DNA of 64,000 nucleotides, from contig NZ_CP066308.1 of NCBI RefSeq assembly GCF_016406105.1, positions 755,501-819,500 on the forward strand, read 5' to 3'. The translations under genes and the position numbers were made by a program. The DNA comes from Brevibacillus composti (GTDB taxonomy: Bacteria > Bacillota > Bacilli > Brevibacillales > Brevibacillaceae). The first letter of the stretch is position 1. Every line of letters begins with the position of its first letter. This document shows positions 41,490-50,391 of this stretch, piece by piece. The notes under the pieces were generated by a model, which was not told the origin of the DNA, ran no database searches, and saw only the letters and a list, made by a program, of their open reading frames with translations.

Positions 41490-42419
41490 GTGAAGGTATT
41501 GATCCTGGGAGCGGGAGCGGTTGGCGGGTATTTTGGCGCGCGATTGGCCGAGGCTGGAGCAGATGTGACGTTTCTTGTCAGGGAGAGAAGGCGGAAACAA
41601 TTGCGGCAGAACGGATTGCGGGTAAACAGTATCCACGGGGATATCCACGTCCGCGAGCCGCAGCTGGTCGCCGCAGGGGAGGCGGCAAGCCCTTTTGACG
41701 TGGTGCTTTTGTCCAACAAAGCGTACCACTTGGCCGACAGCATGGCGGCGATCGCGCCGTATGTAGGAGAAAACACGATGGTCCTGCCGCTGTTAAACGG
41801 CATCGCCCATATGGAGCCGCTGTTCGAGCGGTTTGGCCGGGAGCGCGTATTGGGCGGCTTGTGCTTCATCGAGACGACCCTGAATGCAGACGGCGAGGTG
41901 GTCCAGACCAGCCCGATTCACGAGCTCGTTTTCGGAGAATGGGACGGGGGAGAAAGCGAGCGGATCGACAAGCTGAAGCAGGCCTTCTCCGGGACGAAGG
42001 CGTCTTTTCGAGCCAGCACCCAGATTCAGCGCGACATGTGGCATAAGTATCTGTTTATCACGACGCTCTCCGGCATCACCACGCTGATGAACGCATCGGT
42101 GGGTCCGATCCGCGAAGCGGTCTACGGCCTGGAGTTGACTCGTCAGCTGTCCGAAGAGAGCGCCTCGGTCATGCGGAAGATCGGAGCGCCGATCGATGCG
42201 GATATCGTGGACAAGCAGATGCAGACGTTTCTCAACCAGAGCTATGGCATGAAAGCTTCCATGCTGCGCGATATGGAAAAAGGATTGCCCGTAGAGGCAG
42301 ATCAGCTGCAGGGCTATCTGATCCAAAAAGCGGAGCAGTTCGGCGTGTCTGTTCCGCTGCTCAAAGTCGTTTACAATAATTTAAAGGTGTATGAATTGAA
42401 GCGGGCTGCAGACAAATAA
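41490..42419 (+). CDS. panE: 2-dehydropantoate 2-reductase (ketopantoate reductase)
   Basis: NADPH-dependent reduction of ketopantoate in pantothenate and CoA synthesis. About 309 residues. The N-terminal dinucleotide motif is VLILGAGAVGGYFGARL, followed by LLSNKAYHL; WHKYLFITTLSGITTL holds the catalytic lysine region. The GTG at 41490 lies 6 bp behind GGAGGGG. ApbA/PanE relatives can have other ketoacid substrates, so the exact role is probable rather than certain. It is divergent from glnA. Confidence 0.88.
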   Translation: MKVLILGAGAVGGYFGARLAEAGADVTFLVRERRRKQLRQNGLRVNSIHGDIHVREPQLVAAGEAASPFDVVLLSNKAYHLADSMAAIAPYVGENTMVLPLLNGIAHMEPLFERFGRERVLGGLCFIETTLNADGEVVQTSPIHELVFGEWDGGESERIDKLKQAFSGTKASFRASTQIQRDMWHKYLFITTLSGITTLMNASVGPIREAVYGLELTRQLSEESASVMRKIGAPIDADIVDKQMQTFLNQSYGMKASMLRDMEKGLPVEADQLQGYLIQKAEQFGVSVPLLKVVYNNLKVYELKRAADK

Positions 42420-42463
42420 GGTATAATGAGGGCAGTATGCTTATTCGGTAAGGAGGGGTACAC

Positions 42464-43399
42464 GTGGAAGTCATTAAAATTTCCCCCCGCGGCTATTGCT
42501 ACGGTGTCGTCGATGCCATGGTGCTCGCGCTCAAAACTGCCCAAAACTTTGATTTGCCTCGTCCCATTCACATTTTGGGAATGATCGTCCACAACGCGCA
42601 TGTTGTGGAATCGTTTGAGAAAATGGGTGTGAAAACGCTTGACGGGGAAGACCGGCTCGCCCTGTTGGATCAGATAGACGAAGGAACCGTCATTTTTACG
42701 GCTCACGGCGTCTCGCCGGAAGTGCGGAAAAAGGCGCGGGAGAAAGGGTTGACGGTCGTGGACGCGACCTGCCCGGACGTGACCAAGACGCATGATTTGA
42801 TCCGGGAAAAGACAGCGGATGGCTACCATGTCATCTACATCGGCAAAAAGGGACATCCGGAGCCGGAGGGAGCGGTCGGCATCGCTCCCGACCGGGTGCA
42901 TCTCGTCCAGTCCGTCGAAGAGATTGAAAAACTGTCGATCCCGACGGATAGGCTGATCGTCACCAACCAGACGACGATGAGCCAATGGGATGTCAAGCAC
43001 TTGATGGATGCGATTTTGAAGCGGTATCCGCAAGTGGAGATTCACAATGAGATCTGCCTTGCCACCCAGGTGCGGCAGGAGGCGGTTGCCGAGCAGGCGG
43101 GAGAAGCGGACCTCACGATTGTCGTCGGCGACCCGCGCAGCAATAACTCCAACCGTCTGGCACAAGTGGCTACCGAAATCGCCCATGTGCCCGCCTATCG
43201 CATCGCGGACCTGTCCGAACTGGATCTGGCCTGGCTGAAAGGCAAGAAAAAAGTCGCCGTCACATCCGGGGCTTCTACCCCGACTCCGCTGACCAAGGAA
43301 GTGATCCAGTTTCTCGAGCAGTACGATGAGAACAAGCCGGAGACGTGGGAAAAGAAGCGGACCGTCAATATGGAGAAGATTCTCCCCTCGGTGAAGTAA
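42464..43399 (+). CDS. ispH: 4-hydroxy-3-methylbut-2-enyl diphosphate reductase
   Basis: Last step of the MEP pathway, giving isopentenyl and dimethylallyl diphosphate. 311 residues. The three cysteines of the iron-sulphur cluster are in GYCYG (C12), DATCPDV and [15 protein letters not shown] and VTSGASTPT are also typical. GTG at 42464, 5 bp behind AAGGAGGGG. A TATAAT at 42422-42427 suggests its own promoter at the end of panE. Confidence 0.95.
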   Translation: MEVIKISPRGYCYGVVDAMVLALKTAQNFDLPRPIHILGMIVHNAHVVESFEKMGVKTLDGEDRLALLDQIDEGTVIFTAHGVSPEVRKKAREKGLTVVDATCPDVTKTHDLIREKTADGYHVIYIGKKGHPEPEGAVGIAPDRVHLVQSVEEIEKLSIPTDRLIVTNQTTMSQWDVKHLMDAILKRYPQVEIHNEICLATQVRQEAVAEQAGEADLTIVVGDPRSNNSNRLAQVATEIAHVPAYRIADLSELDLAWLKGKKKVAVTSGASTPTPLTKEVIQFLEQYDENKPETWEKKRTVNMEKILPSVK

Positions 43400-43458
43400 G
43401 GATGGGTGGCACGCAGCAGACATAGACGTGCTGTCGTTGTTCACAGACTCATGGAAGA

Positions 43459-43485
43459 AAGACGAGCAATCGGTGCTCGTCTTTC
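43459..43485 (+). terminator. Terminator of ispH
   Basis: AAAGACGAGCA (43459-43469) pairs perfectly with TGCTCGTCTTT (43475-43485); more T-rich DNA follows. Confidence 0.82.
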
Positions 43486-43572
43486 CGTCTTTTTCGTCCT
43501 GTTGGCATTTTATCTAGCGATGTACCAAACTGACCAAACTGTACCACGAGTTTCTGGAGGCGGAAGAAAGAA

Positions 43573-44760
43573 ATGAAAGACACCGTTTGGCGTCATGGGA
43601 GATTATGCTCGCTCTATCTGTTTATCTACTACGGGTACGGCTCGTTTTATCCGCTGATTTCTCAGTATTATCAATCGATTCAGCTGACAGGCACGCAAAT
43701 CGGGATCATCAGTGCGATTACCCCCGTGGTGTCCATGATTACGCAGCCCGTCTGGGGGATGATCTGCGATCGCTTTCAGGTGCGCAAACCGGTCCTGATG
43801 ATGGCCCTGCTTCTAGCCGGATTGCTGGGACTGCTCTTTCCGGCCGTTTCCACGTTTGCCTTCGTCTTTCTCTTGTTTGTCATTCTGTCTATTTTTCAAA
43901 GCGCGCTGGTGCCGATCTCGGACAGCATGGCGCTTGGCTACGCCAAAGAGAATCACCTCCAATTCGGCGACATTCGCCTGTGGGGAGCGGTGGGATTTGC
44001 GCTGGCCGCGCTGCTGACGGGAATTGCGCTGGAGAATTGGGGGACGAATAGCATTTTCATTTCTTATTGCGCGGCTTTGCTTCTGGCTGGATTGATCTTA
44101 CGGAAAATTCCCGATCATGCGGAATCGGTGCCCCGCATCGGCGCCGGTATGCTGCAGGGCGTGAAAGAACTGTTCAAGCTCCCTCGATTTGTCCTGTTTC
44201 TGATCGCTTCGTTTTTTATCTACGGGGCGATCAATGCGCACAATATCTGGTTTTCCCTGTACTACCAGCAGATTGGCGGTTCGATCGCGGGTGTAGGGCT
44301 GGCCTTCATGCTGTTTGCCGGCAGCGAGGCGCCTTTTATGAAAATGGCCGGCTACTTCGTCAGAAGGTACGGCCTGGAGCTGACGATTCTCTTGGCTGCG
44401 GCTGTTTCCGCTGCGAGATGGCTGTGGTACAGCACCTCCCCGAATACGACCCTGGTGATTGCGCTCTTTTTCATGCAGGGGCTGTCTGTCGGATTCTACC
44501 TCGCAACGGCTGCGCAGTTCGTCAGGGATGACACGCCGGCCTCCTTGCAGGTGACAGCCTTGTCCCTGTTTGCCTCGATCGGCAATGGACTCGGATCGAT
44601 GGCGTGCAATCTGGCAGGGGGCTGGATCAAAGACATGTGGTCCGTCCTCGAGACGTACCTCTTCTTTGGCATTGCAACGGGAATCGGGCTGATCCCGCTG
44701 CTCCTGATCCGCTTTGGGCCGTGGAAACAGCCGGCCGCAGCCAGCGGCAGCGAGTCATAG
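43573..44760 (+). CDS. MFS transporter (LacY/NupG-like)
   Basis: 395 residues with about 12 helices. The N-terminus (LFIYYGYGSFYPLISQYY) and TQIGIISAITPVVSMITQP followed by WGMICDRFQVRKP are typical of the MFS_1_like group that includes nucleoside and oligosaccharide symporters. The substrate is unknown. ATG at 43573 behind GGAGGCGGAAG. It stands alone; short direct repeats begin at its stop codon. Confidence 0.85.
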   Translation: MKDTVWRHGRLCSLYLFIYYGYGSFYPLISQYYQSIQLTGTQIGIISAITPVVSMITQPVWGMICDRFQVRKPVLMMALLLAGLLGLLFPAVSTFAFVFLLFVILSIFQSALVPISDSMALGYAKENHLQFGDIRLWGAVGFALAALLTGIALENWGTNSIFISYCAALLLAGLILRKIPDHAESVPRIGAGMLQGVKELFKLPRFVLFLIASFFIYGAINAHNIWFSLYYQQIGGSIAGVGLAFMLFAGSEAPFMKMAGYFVRRYGLELTILLAAAVSAARWLWYSTSPNTTLVIALFFMQGLSVGFYLATAAQFVRDDTPASLQVTALSLFASIGNGLGSMACNLAGGWIKDMWSVLETYLFFGIATGIGLIPLLLIRFGPWKQPAAASGSES

Positions 44761-44837
44761 CCCGAGCGGCGAGTGGTCGCCTTGGCTGGAAGCGATAGCC
44801 CGAGCGGCAAGACGCGGCCCGAGTGATAGCCCGAGCT
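44757..44837 (+). repeat. Three copies of ATAGCCCGAGC after the MFS gene
   Basis: ATAGCCCGAGCGGC at 44757-44770 (covering the MFS stop) and at 44795-44808, and a shorter ATAGCCCGAGCT near 44826-44837, at the end of the cupredoxin-like gene. Spacings are 38 and 31 bp. Possibly the trace of local duplication. Confidence 0.55.
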
Positions 44838-45225
44838 AATTTACGATCAAGACACCCTGATAGCCCGTCTCAGGATAACCGGGCGTGTCAGACACAAACG
44901 GAAACTGCCCTTCCTGATCGACGGTGAACTGCAGAGTGGTGGATTGGCTGGGTTTTAAATCGATCGAAGACACCTGCAAGTCGCGGATTACCAGATTATG
45001 GGGGCGAATATCCGTATTGATGACGGTCAGCGAGATGACTTCGCCTTTGCGGGCCGTCAGCTTGTTCGGCAAAAATCCGGCATTGGAAATGGTGATCGTC
45101 TGCACTCGTTGGACAGCTGCCGGGGAAGCTGTGATCCGGTACTGGTGATGGATGCCCAGCAGCCCCAAAATCAGCGAGAGCGCGATCAACGGATAGCGCC
45201 ACTGTCTCAACCGTTGACGGGTCAT
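44836..45225 (-). CDS. Cupredoxin-like membrane-anchored protein without copper ligands
   Basis: 129 residues. One N-terminal membrane anchor (YPLIALSLILGLLG), then a cupredoxin beta-sandwich (ITISNAGFLPNKLTARKGEV, VINTDIRPHNLVI). The usual second ligand cluster, Cys, His and Met in a PGH-type loop, is replaced by FPFVSDTPGYPETGYQG. Only the His of RPHN remains, so a type-1 copper site is unlikely. It may be a structural or partner protein of the outer membrane face. Confidence 0.75.
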   Translation of the reverse strand: MTRQRLRQWRYPLIALSLILGLLGIHHQYRITASPAAVQRVQTITISNAGFLPNKLTARKGEVISLTVINTDIRPHNLVIRDLQVSSIDLKPSQSTTLQFTVDQEGQFPFVSDTPGYPETGYQGVLIVN

Positions 45226-45321
45226 GTCCCTTTCAGCTCCTTTTCCGAGCAGGTTATTCGCATGGATGCTACTTATATCCTGCCCTGGACCTGTTTGGGA
45301 TAAACAGGCAGATCGATCCAG

Positions 45322-45945
45322 TTACCAGGCCGCATCGCGAAGCAGAGCGATTGCCATATAGAGGGCGATTGCCCATATGATCAGGGCGGAAATGATGTTC
45401 AAACTCCGCATTAGCCTGCCTGACGGGTCCAGCTTGCCTGCGGTGCGGCCCGCGATGGCAAGTGACAGGAACCAGAGCCACGAGACCAGGATGCAGGAGA
45501 GGGCAAAGCCCCATTTGAGCGTACCTGCATACTGGAGCGAGCTGGTGCCGATCACACCGATCGTGTCCAGAATCGCGTGAGGATTCAGCAGGGAGACGGA
45601 TGCGGCGAAGATGATCTGCCGCTTGGGCGTAAACCGTTCCGCCTGCTGTTTGTCTACCCCGGGACGGCTTCGCCAGGTCAGGATGCCCATGTAGGTCAAA
45701 AAGCAGACCCCTACGGCGAACAGGATCGTCTTCAGCCAGGCAAAAGTAAGGACGACCAGGGAAACGCCCAGCACCGCCAGCAAGATAAGCAGGGTATCGC
45801 AGAGCGCCGCCGTTATCACCACAGGCAGCGCTCGCCAGAGGGTCGGCTGCAGCGCCCCCTGATTAAAGACAAACACGTTTTGCACACCCAGCGGCAAAAT
45901 CAGCCCCAGCGCGAGCACAAAACCGTGCAGAATGGCTTCCAACAT
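45322..45945 (-). CDS. LysE/ArgO-like amino-acid exporter
   Basis: About 207 residues with six helices. LILPLGVQNVFVFNQGA and SLLNPHAILDTIGVIG are the ArgO/LysE signatures for basic amino-acid export. The ATG at 45945 lies 8 bp behind AAGGAGG; an in-frame start at 45963 overlaps that site. It is divergent from a MocR-type regulator, which probably controls it. Confidence 0.88.
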   Translation of the reverse strand: MLEAILHGFVLALGLILPLGVQNVFVFNQGALQPTLWRALPVVITAALCDTLLILLAVLGVSLVVLTFAWLKTILFAVGVCFLTYMGILTWRSRPGVDKQQAERFTPKRQIIFAASVSLLNPHAILDTIGVIGTSSLQYAGTLKWGFALSCILVSWLWFLSLAIAGRTAGKLDPSGRLMRSLNIISALIIWAIALYMAIALLRDAAW

Positions 45946-46034
45946 CGAGGGAACCTCCTTCACTTCATTCGCATTCCATCAGCGTTGCTTCATAAATTTC
46001 AGCTTACGTGAAAAAGAATGTCATGTCTCCAGCC

Positions 46035-46062
46035 AATTGGTTCGCTCGCGGACCAACCAATT
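46035..46062. promoter_or_regulatory. Inverted repeat between the exporter and MocR genes
   Basis: AATTGGTT (46035-46042) and AACCAATT (46055-46062) with a 12-bp spacer, the second arm being followed by TACAAT at 46088-46093 on the plus strand. A likely operator for the MocR protein controlling one or both divergent genes. Confidence 0.5.
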
Positions 46063-46251
46063 TGTAGAATCCTTCACCGGCTCCCTGTACAATGGTCCTA
46101 TACCGCATGGAAACGGATGGACAGCCAGCCTGAAACAGCCGGGAGCCAGTAGGCGCAGCGGAGAACGATTGGATGAGCCGGGAAGCAGCCAAGCAAAAAC
46201 AACGCAAAGGCCGACTGAACAGGTCCACAAACGGGGGGAGAGGCGAATCGA

Positions 46252-47730
46252 ATGGGAGGAGAGGCGAATCGCGTGAAACTGGGTCTGCCGACGGACTGGA
46301 AGCCGGACAAACAGGCGGATCAGCCCGTTTATCTGCAAATTGTCGCCTATATCAAAGAGAAGATCGCCAGCGGGGATTGGCCCGTGCACAGAAGCCTGCC
46401 GCCGCAGCGGGCGATGGCCGAAGCGTGGGGGATAAACCGGAGCACGCTGATCACGGCCCTCGATGAGCTAAAAGCTGAGGGCTTGATCGAGTCGGTGGTC
46501 GGCAGCGGGACGGTCGTGAGCAATAACACCTGGTCGCTGCTCTCTTCGGGAGAGCCGCCTGATTGGCCCAGCTACGTGCGTTTGGGGGAGCATCCGTCCA
46601 ATACGGAGACGGTGCAGGACATCAATCGATTTGAGAGCGACCCGGCGATCATTCGTCTGGGGACAGGCGAGCTGTCGCCGCGTCTCTTGCCGTACCGCGA
46701 AACGGAAGACATCCTGGCCGCGCTGCGGGGCAAATTGTCCAATCTCGGCTACTCGGAGCCAAAAGGTTGGCTGCCGCTGCGTGAAGCGGTCAGTGCCTAC
46801 CTGAAAACGAGGGGCATCGAGGCTTCGCCCGGGCAGATTCTCGTGGTGTCGGGGGCGCTGCAGGCCTTGCAGCTGGTCTCGCAGGGGATATTGCGGCAGG
46901 GCTCCGGCATTCTGTTGGAGCGTCCTTCCTACCTGTACTCTCTGTCCGTCTTCCAATCAGCCCGGATGCGCCTTCTGGGAGTGTCGATGGATGAGCAGGG
47001 CATCCGCCCGGAAGCGCTGGCCAGACAGAAGCAACTGCGTGAAGCGGCGCTGCTCTACACGATCCCGTCTTTTCACAATCCCACCGGCATCCTGATGTCC
47101 GCCGAGCGCAGGCGTCAGGTGATGGCCATCTGCGAGCGGGAGCGATTGCCCATCCTGGAGGATGACGCATATGGGGAGCTGTGGCTGGACGAGCCGGGCC
47201 CTCCGCCGCTCAAAGCGCTGGATCAGAAAGGCCTCGTCCTGTATGCGGGCAGCTTGTCCAAGACATTGAGCCCGGGACTGCGGATCGGCTGGATCGTCGG
47301 GCCGGAGCCGGTCATCGAGCGGCTGGCCGATGTAAAGATGCAGACAGATTACGGAGCCAGCGCCCTGTCGCAGATAGCGGCCAAGGAATGGCTGGAGCAT
47401 GACCGCTATCTGCGCCATTTGGCCATGATCAGGGCATCGCTGAGAGAGCGCAGAGCGATCGCCTGCCAAGCCTTGGAACGCTGGTTTTTCGATCTGGCCG
47501 AGTGGCAGGTGCCGCAGGGGGGCTTTTACATTTGGCTGCGGCTCAAGCGGGCCACCTCCGCCAGATCGCTTTTTTCCCGGGCGTTGGCAAAGGGCATCCT
47601 GCTGAACCCCGGGTATATCTACGATCACACAGATGCCCGTCATCTGCGGATTTCTTATTCGTATGCGGCAGAGGAGGAGCTGGAAGAGGCTTTATTCGTC
47701 CTCTCGCAATTGCTGCGCGACTCTTTGTAA
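46252..47730 (+). CDS. MocR-type regulator (GntR domain fused to PLP aminotransferase fold)
   Basis: 492 residues. A winged GntR helix-turn-helix (RAMAEAWGINRSTLITALDEL) is followed by a class-I aminotransferase-like domain with HNPTGILM, DDAYGELW and AGSLSKTLSPGLRIGW, whose lysine would bind PLP. Such proteins sense PLP with an amino acid and regulate transport or vitamin B6 genes. The start is uncertain: ATG at 46252 or GTG at 46273, each behind a copy of the repeated motif GGAGAGGCGAATCG. The divergent LysE-type exporter is the probable target. Confidence 0.9.
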   Translation: MGGEANRVKLGLPTDWKPDKQADQPVYLQIVAYIKEKIASGDWPVHRSLPPQRAMAEAWGINRSTLITALDELKAEGLIESVVGSGTVVSNNTWSLLSSGEPPDWPSYVRLGEHPSNTETVQDINRFESDPAIIRLGTGELSPRLLPYRETEDILAALRGKLSNLGYSEPKGWLPLREAVSAYLKTRGIEASPGQILVVSGALQALQLVSQGILRQGSGILLERPSYLYSLSVFQSARMRLLGVSMDEQGIRPEALARQKQLREAALLYTIPSFHNPTGILMSAERRRQVMAICERERLPILEDDAYGELWLDEPGPPPLKALDQKGLVLYAGSLSKTLSPGLRIGWIVGPEPVIERLADVKMQTDYGASALSQIAAKEWLEHDRYLRHLAMIRASLRERRAIACQALERWFFDLAEWQVPQGGFYIWLRLKRATSARSLFSRALAKGILLNPGYIYDHTDARHLRISYSYAAEEELEEALFVLSQLLRDSL

Positions 47731-47808
47731 GAATGATTCTTCGAAAAAGGGAGGACTCTCCGAAAGAGAGACGCGATTGAAGGGACGGGACATTCCGTAA
47801 AAGAGAAG

Positions 47809-47841
47809 AGGGACACCCAGCGCTTGCCGGATGTCCCTTTT
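47809..47841. terminator. Bidirectional terminator
   Basis: AGGGACA (47809-47815) pairs with TGTCCCT (47832-47838), with TTTT on one side and A-rich DNA on the other, between the MocR gene and the convergent coat protein gene. Confidence 0.72.
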
Positions 47842-47853
47842 GTGTACAGCCCA

Positions 47854-48186
47854 TCAGTGATAAGGAAACTGCGAGGAGTAATTGCTGAACTGCTGATGCG
47901 CCTGCTGCAGCTTTTGCTGCTCCTCTGCCTCCAGTTTGTACCAGCCCTTTTGAAACATCAGGTTGTACATCTCGCGAGCGCTCTGGTGCGTCTCCGACAG
48001 GATCTTTAGCAGATCGTCGAACAACTGCTGATGACTTGCCTCCCGTACCGCAACATTAAAGCTGTCCGTCAGGTATTTGCATGTGGCCAGGCCATCATTG
48101 ATAAAGTCCCGGTCGTTCATCTGCGGACTTTTTACCTGAGGGAGCTGTCCCGTTTGAGGATTGGCAATCTGATTTTGATTGGACAT
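47854..48186 (-). CDS. CotF-like spore coat protein
   Basis: 110 residues. The helical region MNDRDFINDGLATCKYLTDSFNVAVREA and LFDDLLKILSETHQSAREMYNLMFQKGWY is typical of the Coat F family (ferritin-like helices) of sporulating Bacillales. Gln-rich tail. AGGGAAA precedes the ATG. Cotranscribed with the gene at 48202, 15 bp upstream. Confidence 0.87.
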   Translation of the reverse strand: MSNQNQIANPQTGQLPQVKSPQMNDRDFINDGLATCKYLTDSFNVAVREASHQQLFDDLLKILSETHQSAREMYNLMFQKGWYKLEAEEQQKLQQAHQQFSNYSSQFPYH

Positions 48187-48201
48187 CAGGTTTCCCTCCC
48201 T

Positions 48202-48519
48202 TTACCGAGCCTGGTTTTGTTGCTGCTGCGACTGAGCTTGCATCGTCTGCTGGATCGAAGCCATGACGGCGGCGTTGTTCACCTGCAGGTGCCCAAGCAG
48301 CTTCTGATAGTGCCGCTGGTGCATCTGTCCGGCTTTTTCCAGCGCCTGCTTCACCTCGGGATCTGTCGCTTGCTGGGCGAAGAAGTGAAACTTCTTGAAA
48401 GCGAGCATTTCCCAGGAGAGAGCGTCCTTCAAGTAGTTCAAATCCTTGGTGGTGATGGCGCGGGGAGGCTCAGGGATCGGCGCTTTCGTCTGCGTAGGGG
48501 CAGTCATGGTCGCTGGCAT
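48202..48519 (-). CDS. CotF-related helical protein
   Basis: 105 residues. After a Pro/Thr-rich start, DLNYLKDALSWEMLAFKKFHFFAQQATD and LEKAGQMHQRHYQKLLGHL form a ferritin-like helix pair resembling CotF-associated small proteins of Bacillales. A Gln-rich tail. Probably a spore coat component with its downstream neighbour; expressed in the mother cell if so (inference). Confidence 0.75.
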   Translation of the reverse strand: MPATMTAPTQTKAPIPEPPRAITTKDLNYLKDALSWEMLAFKKFHFFAQQATDPEVKQALEKAGQMHQRHYQKLLGHLQVNNAAVMASIQQTMQAQSQQQQNQAR

Positions 48520-48586
48520 CGGCGTAGCTCCTTTCGTCCTCAGGATGATGGGTATACATCGTTAGCATGAGGCAGGAGAAAAAGGA

Positions 48587-49396
48587 TTATGCTGTGATGT
48601 TGATGCCATTGATCTTCACATCGATGCTCGCGGGAGCAATATTCAGGCAGTATGTGGCTTCTTCGTGAAGCGCCTCTTGAATCTGCTCGATCAGCTTCGG
48701 CAGATTTGTGCCAAAGGCCACCGCCAGCGTAAGGGAAACAGACAGCCGCGGCAAATCTTCAAACGTATAGGACGTTTTGTGAATCTGGCTGACCGCGGGA
48801 AACCGGCCGCATGTCAGCTGGACGATCTTCTTCAGTACCTGCGGGTGGATCAAAATCCGTCCCCCGGTGAAAGGCGGATGGACGACGGTCGTCTCTCCGA
48901 TCACTTCTTTTTTGGGCGAAAAAATCTGCTGGGCCGAGGCGATCAGCCGCTGCAGCGCATCCTTTTCCACTTCGACCCGGGGAATCGGGATGACGTGTTT
49001 TCCCTGCGTCTCCCGAATATAGCGAGCCGCTTCGATCTCCTGCTGCGGCTTGATCGATTCGATCGGGATGTACCGCACCGGATGGGGCAGGGAGAGGGCT
49101 TCCACGATCCGCGAAATCATCCGCCGCGACGTCCCGAGAACCAGGATCCGCTGAGGGCCGGTCAGTTCGATCATGCGCCGCACCTCGTCGGCATGGTCCT
49201 GATAGTGGAAGATGGCGCGCTTGACCGCCTGGATTTTTGTTTTCTCATACTTGGCGGAGGTTCCGGCCAGCTTTCTTCCCTGGTGGATGAAGATGCCGTC
49301 ATCGATAATCGCGTCGATCTCCAGCCGATGAGCGAGCTGCAGGGCACTGGTGCTTTTGCCGGTTCCGCTTGTTCCGTATAAGGCGTAAATCTCCAT
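48587..49396 (-). CDS. P-loop NTPase fused to an Asp23/Gls24-like domain
   Basis: About 269 residues. The N-terminal part carries the Walker A GTSGTGKST (residues about 8-16), then an Asp-rich segment AIIDDGIF. The C-terminal part (about 180-265; GRILIHPQVLKKIVQL, SVSLTLAVAFGTNLPKLI, ASIDVKINGI) looks like an Asp23/Gls24 envelope-stress domain. ATG at 49396 behind AAGGAGA. A regulator or assembly factor at the envelope is possible; no precise function can be given. Confidence 0.75.
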   Translation of the reverse strand: MEIYALYGTSGTGKSTSALQLAHRLEIDAIIDDGIFIHQGRKLAGTSAKYEKTKIQAVKRAIFHYQDHADEVRRMIELTGPQRILVLGTSRRMISRIVEALSLPHPVRYIPIESIKPQQEIEAARYIRETQGKHVIPIPRVEVEKDALQRLIASAQQIFSPKKEVIGETTVVHPPFTGGRILIHPQVLKKIVQLTCGRFPAVSQIHKTSYTFEDLPRLSVSLTLAVAFGTNLPKLIEQIQEALHEEATYCLNIAPASIDVKINGINITA

Positions 49397-49471
49397 CGGC
49401 ACTCTCCTTGGTTTGGCTTGTTCCTACCAGTATACACGATTGGCGGGTGCGAGGGAGAGGGGCAGCTTTGA

Positions 49472-50314
49472 CTAGCGGTACTGGGCGCCCAGCTCCCGGG
49501 CCCGTTCCGCAGCACGCAGGACAGCGGAGGTAATCGCCTCATGGAAGCGGTACGATTCCAAAACTTCCAGGCCTGCCTGCGTCGTGCCTCCCGGGCTCGT
49601 TACCTTTTTCCGCAAGAGAGACGGCTCATCTGTGGTATGAAGCAGCATCTGCGCCGCACCCAACAGCGTCTGGACCGTCAGCTGCCGGGCCATCTCACGA
49701 GAAAGTCCCGCCTCTGCGCCGGCACCCTCCATCGCTTCGACCAGGTAATAAATATACGCAGGTCCGCTTCCGGACAGACCCGTGATGATGTCCAGCTCTT
49801 CTTCGGCCACGGTGTAGACAGAGCCAATCGCTTCAAAAAGGCGGGTGGCCGTCTGCAGCTGCTCCTCGGTCACATACGCGTTGGCAGCCAGACCGGTTAC
49901 GGAAAGCCCGATCGCGGAAGAGGTGTTGGGCATGGTTCGAACGATGGGGCAGGCGGTTCCCAGCCATTCTTCGATGCACGATGTGCTGACGCCGGCGATG
50001 ACGGAGATAATCAGCTGGTCTTCTCTGACCATGCCTCTCATGGCGAGACAGGCCTCCGCAGCGTCTTTTGGTTTCATCGCCAAAATCAAGACGTCGGAGC
50101 CTGAGATCACGCTGTCTTTTTCTGCGCAAGCGATGACGCCGAATTTCGACGCGAGAGAGCGGAGCCGATCTTGGTTGCAACGATTGGTGATCTTTACCTG
50201 ATCCGGCGAAAGCAAGCGTTTTTTTTCGATGCCGGAGAGCATGGCTTCTACGATGGAGCCAGCACCGAGAAAACCGATTCGTACGGTCTGAAGATTGATG
50301 GAGCGGCTGCTCAT
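49472..50314 (-). CDS. proC: Pyrroline-5-carboxylate reductase
   Basis: Last step of proline synthesis: NAD(P)H reduction of pyrroline-5-carboxylate. 280 residues. IGFLGAGSIVEAMLSGI is the nucleotide motif; RTMPNTSSAIGLS, GLSGSGPAYIYYLVEAM and VTSPGGTTQAGLEVLE are the conserved P5C reductase motifs. ATG at 50314 behind AAGGAGG. Third gene of proB-proA-proC, 77 bp behind proA. Confidence 0.96.
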   Translation of the reverse strand: MSSRSINLQTVRIGFLGAGSIVEAMLSGIEKKRLLSPDQVKITNRCNQDRLRSLASKFGVIACAEKDSVISGSDVLILAMKPKDAAEACLAMRGMVREDQLIISVIAGVSTSCIEEWLGTACPIVRTMPNTSSAIGLSVTGLAANAYVTEEQLQTATRLFEAIGSVYTVAEEELDIITGLSGSGPAYIYYLVEAMEGAGAEAGLSREMARQLTVQTLLGAAQMLLHTTDEPSLLRKKVTSPGGTTQAGLEVLESYRFHEAITSAVLRAAERARELGAQYR

Positions 50315-50391
50315 GCTGAATCCTCCTTTTATGTGGACGAGCCCCCGGAACTTCCGTGCGGGGAGGGGACCCGTAATCCGGTGTAGGTCTG

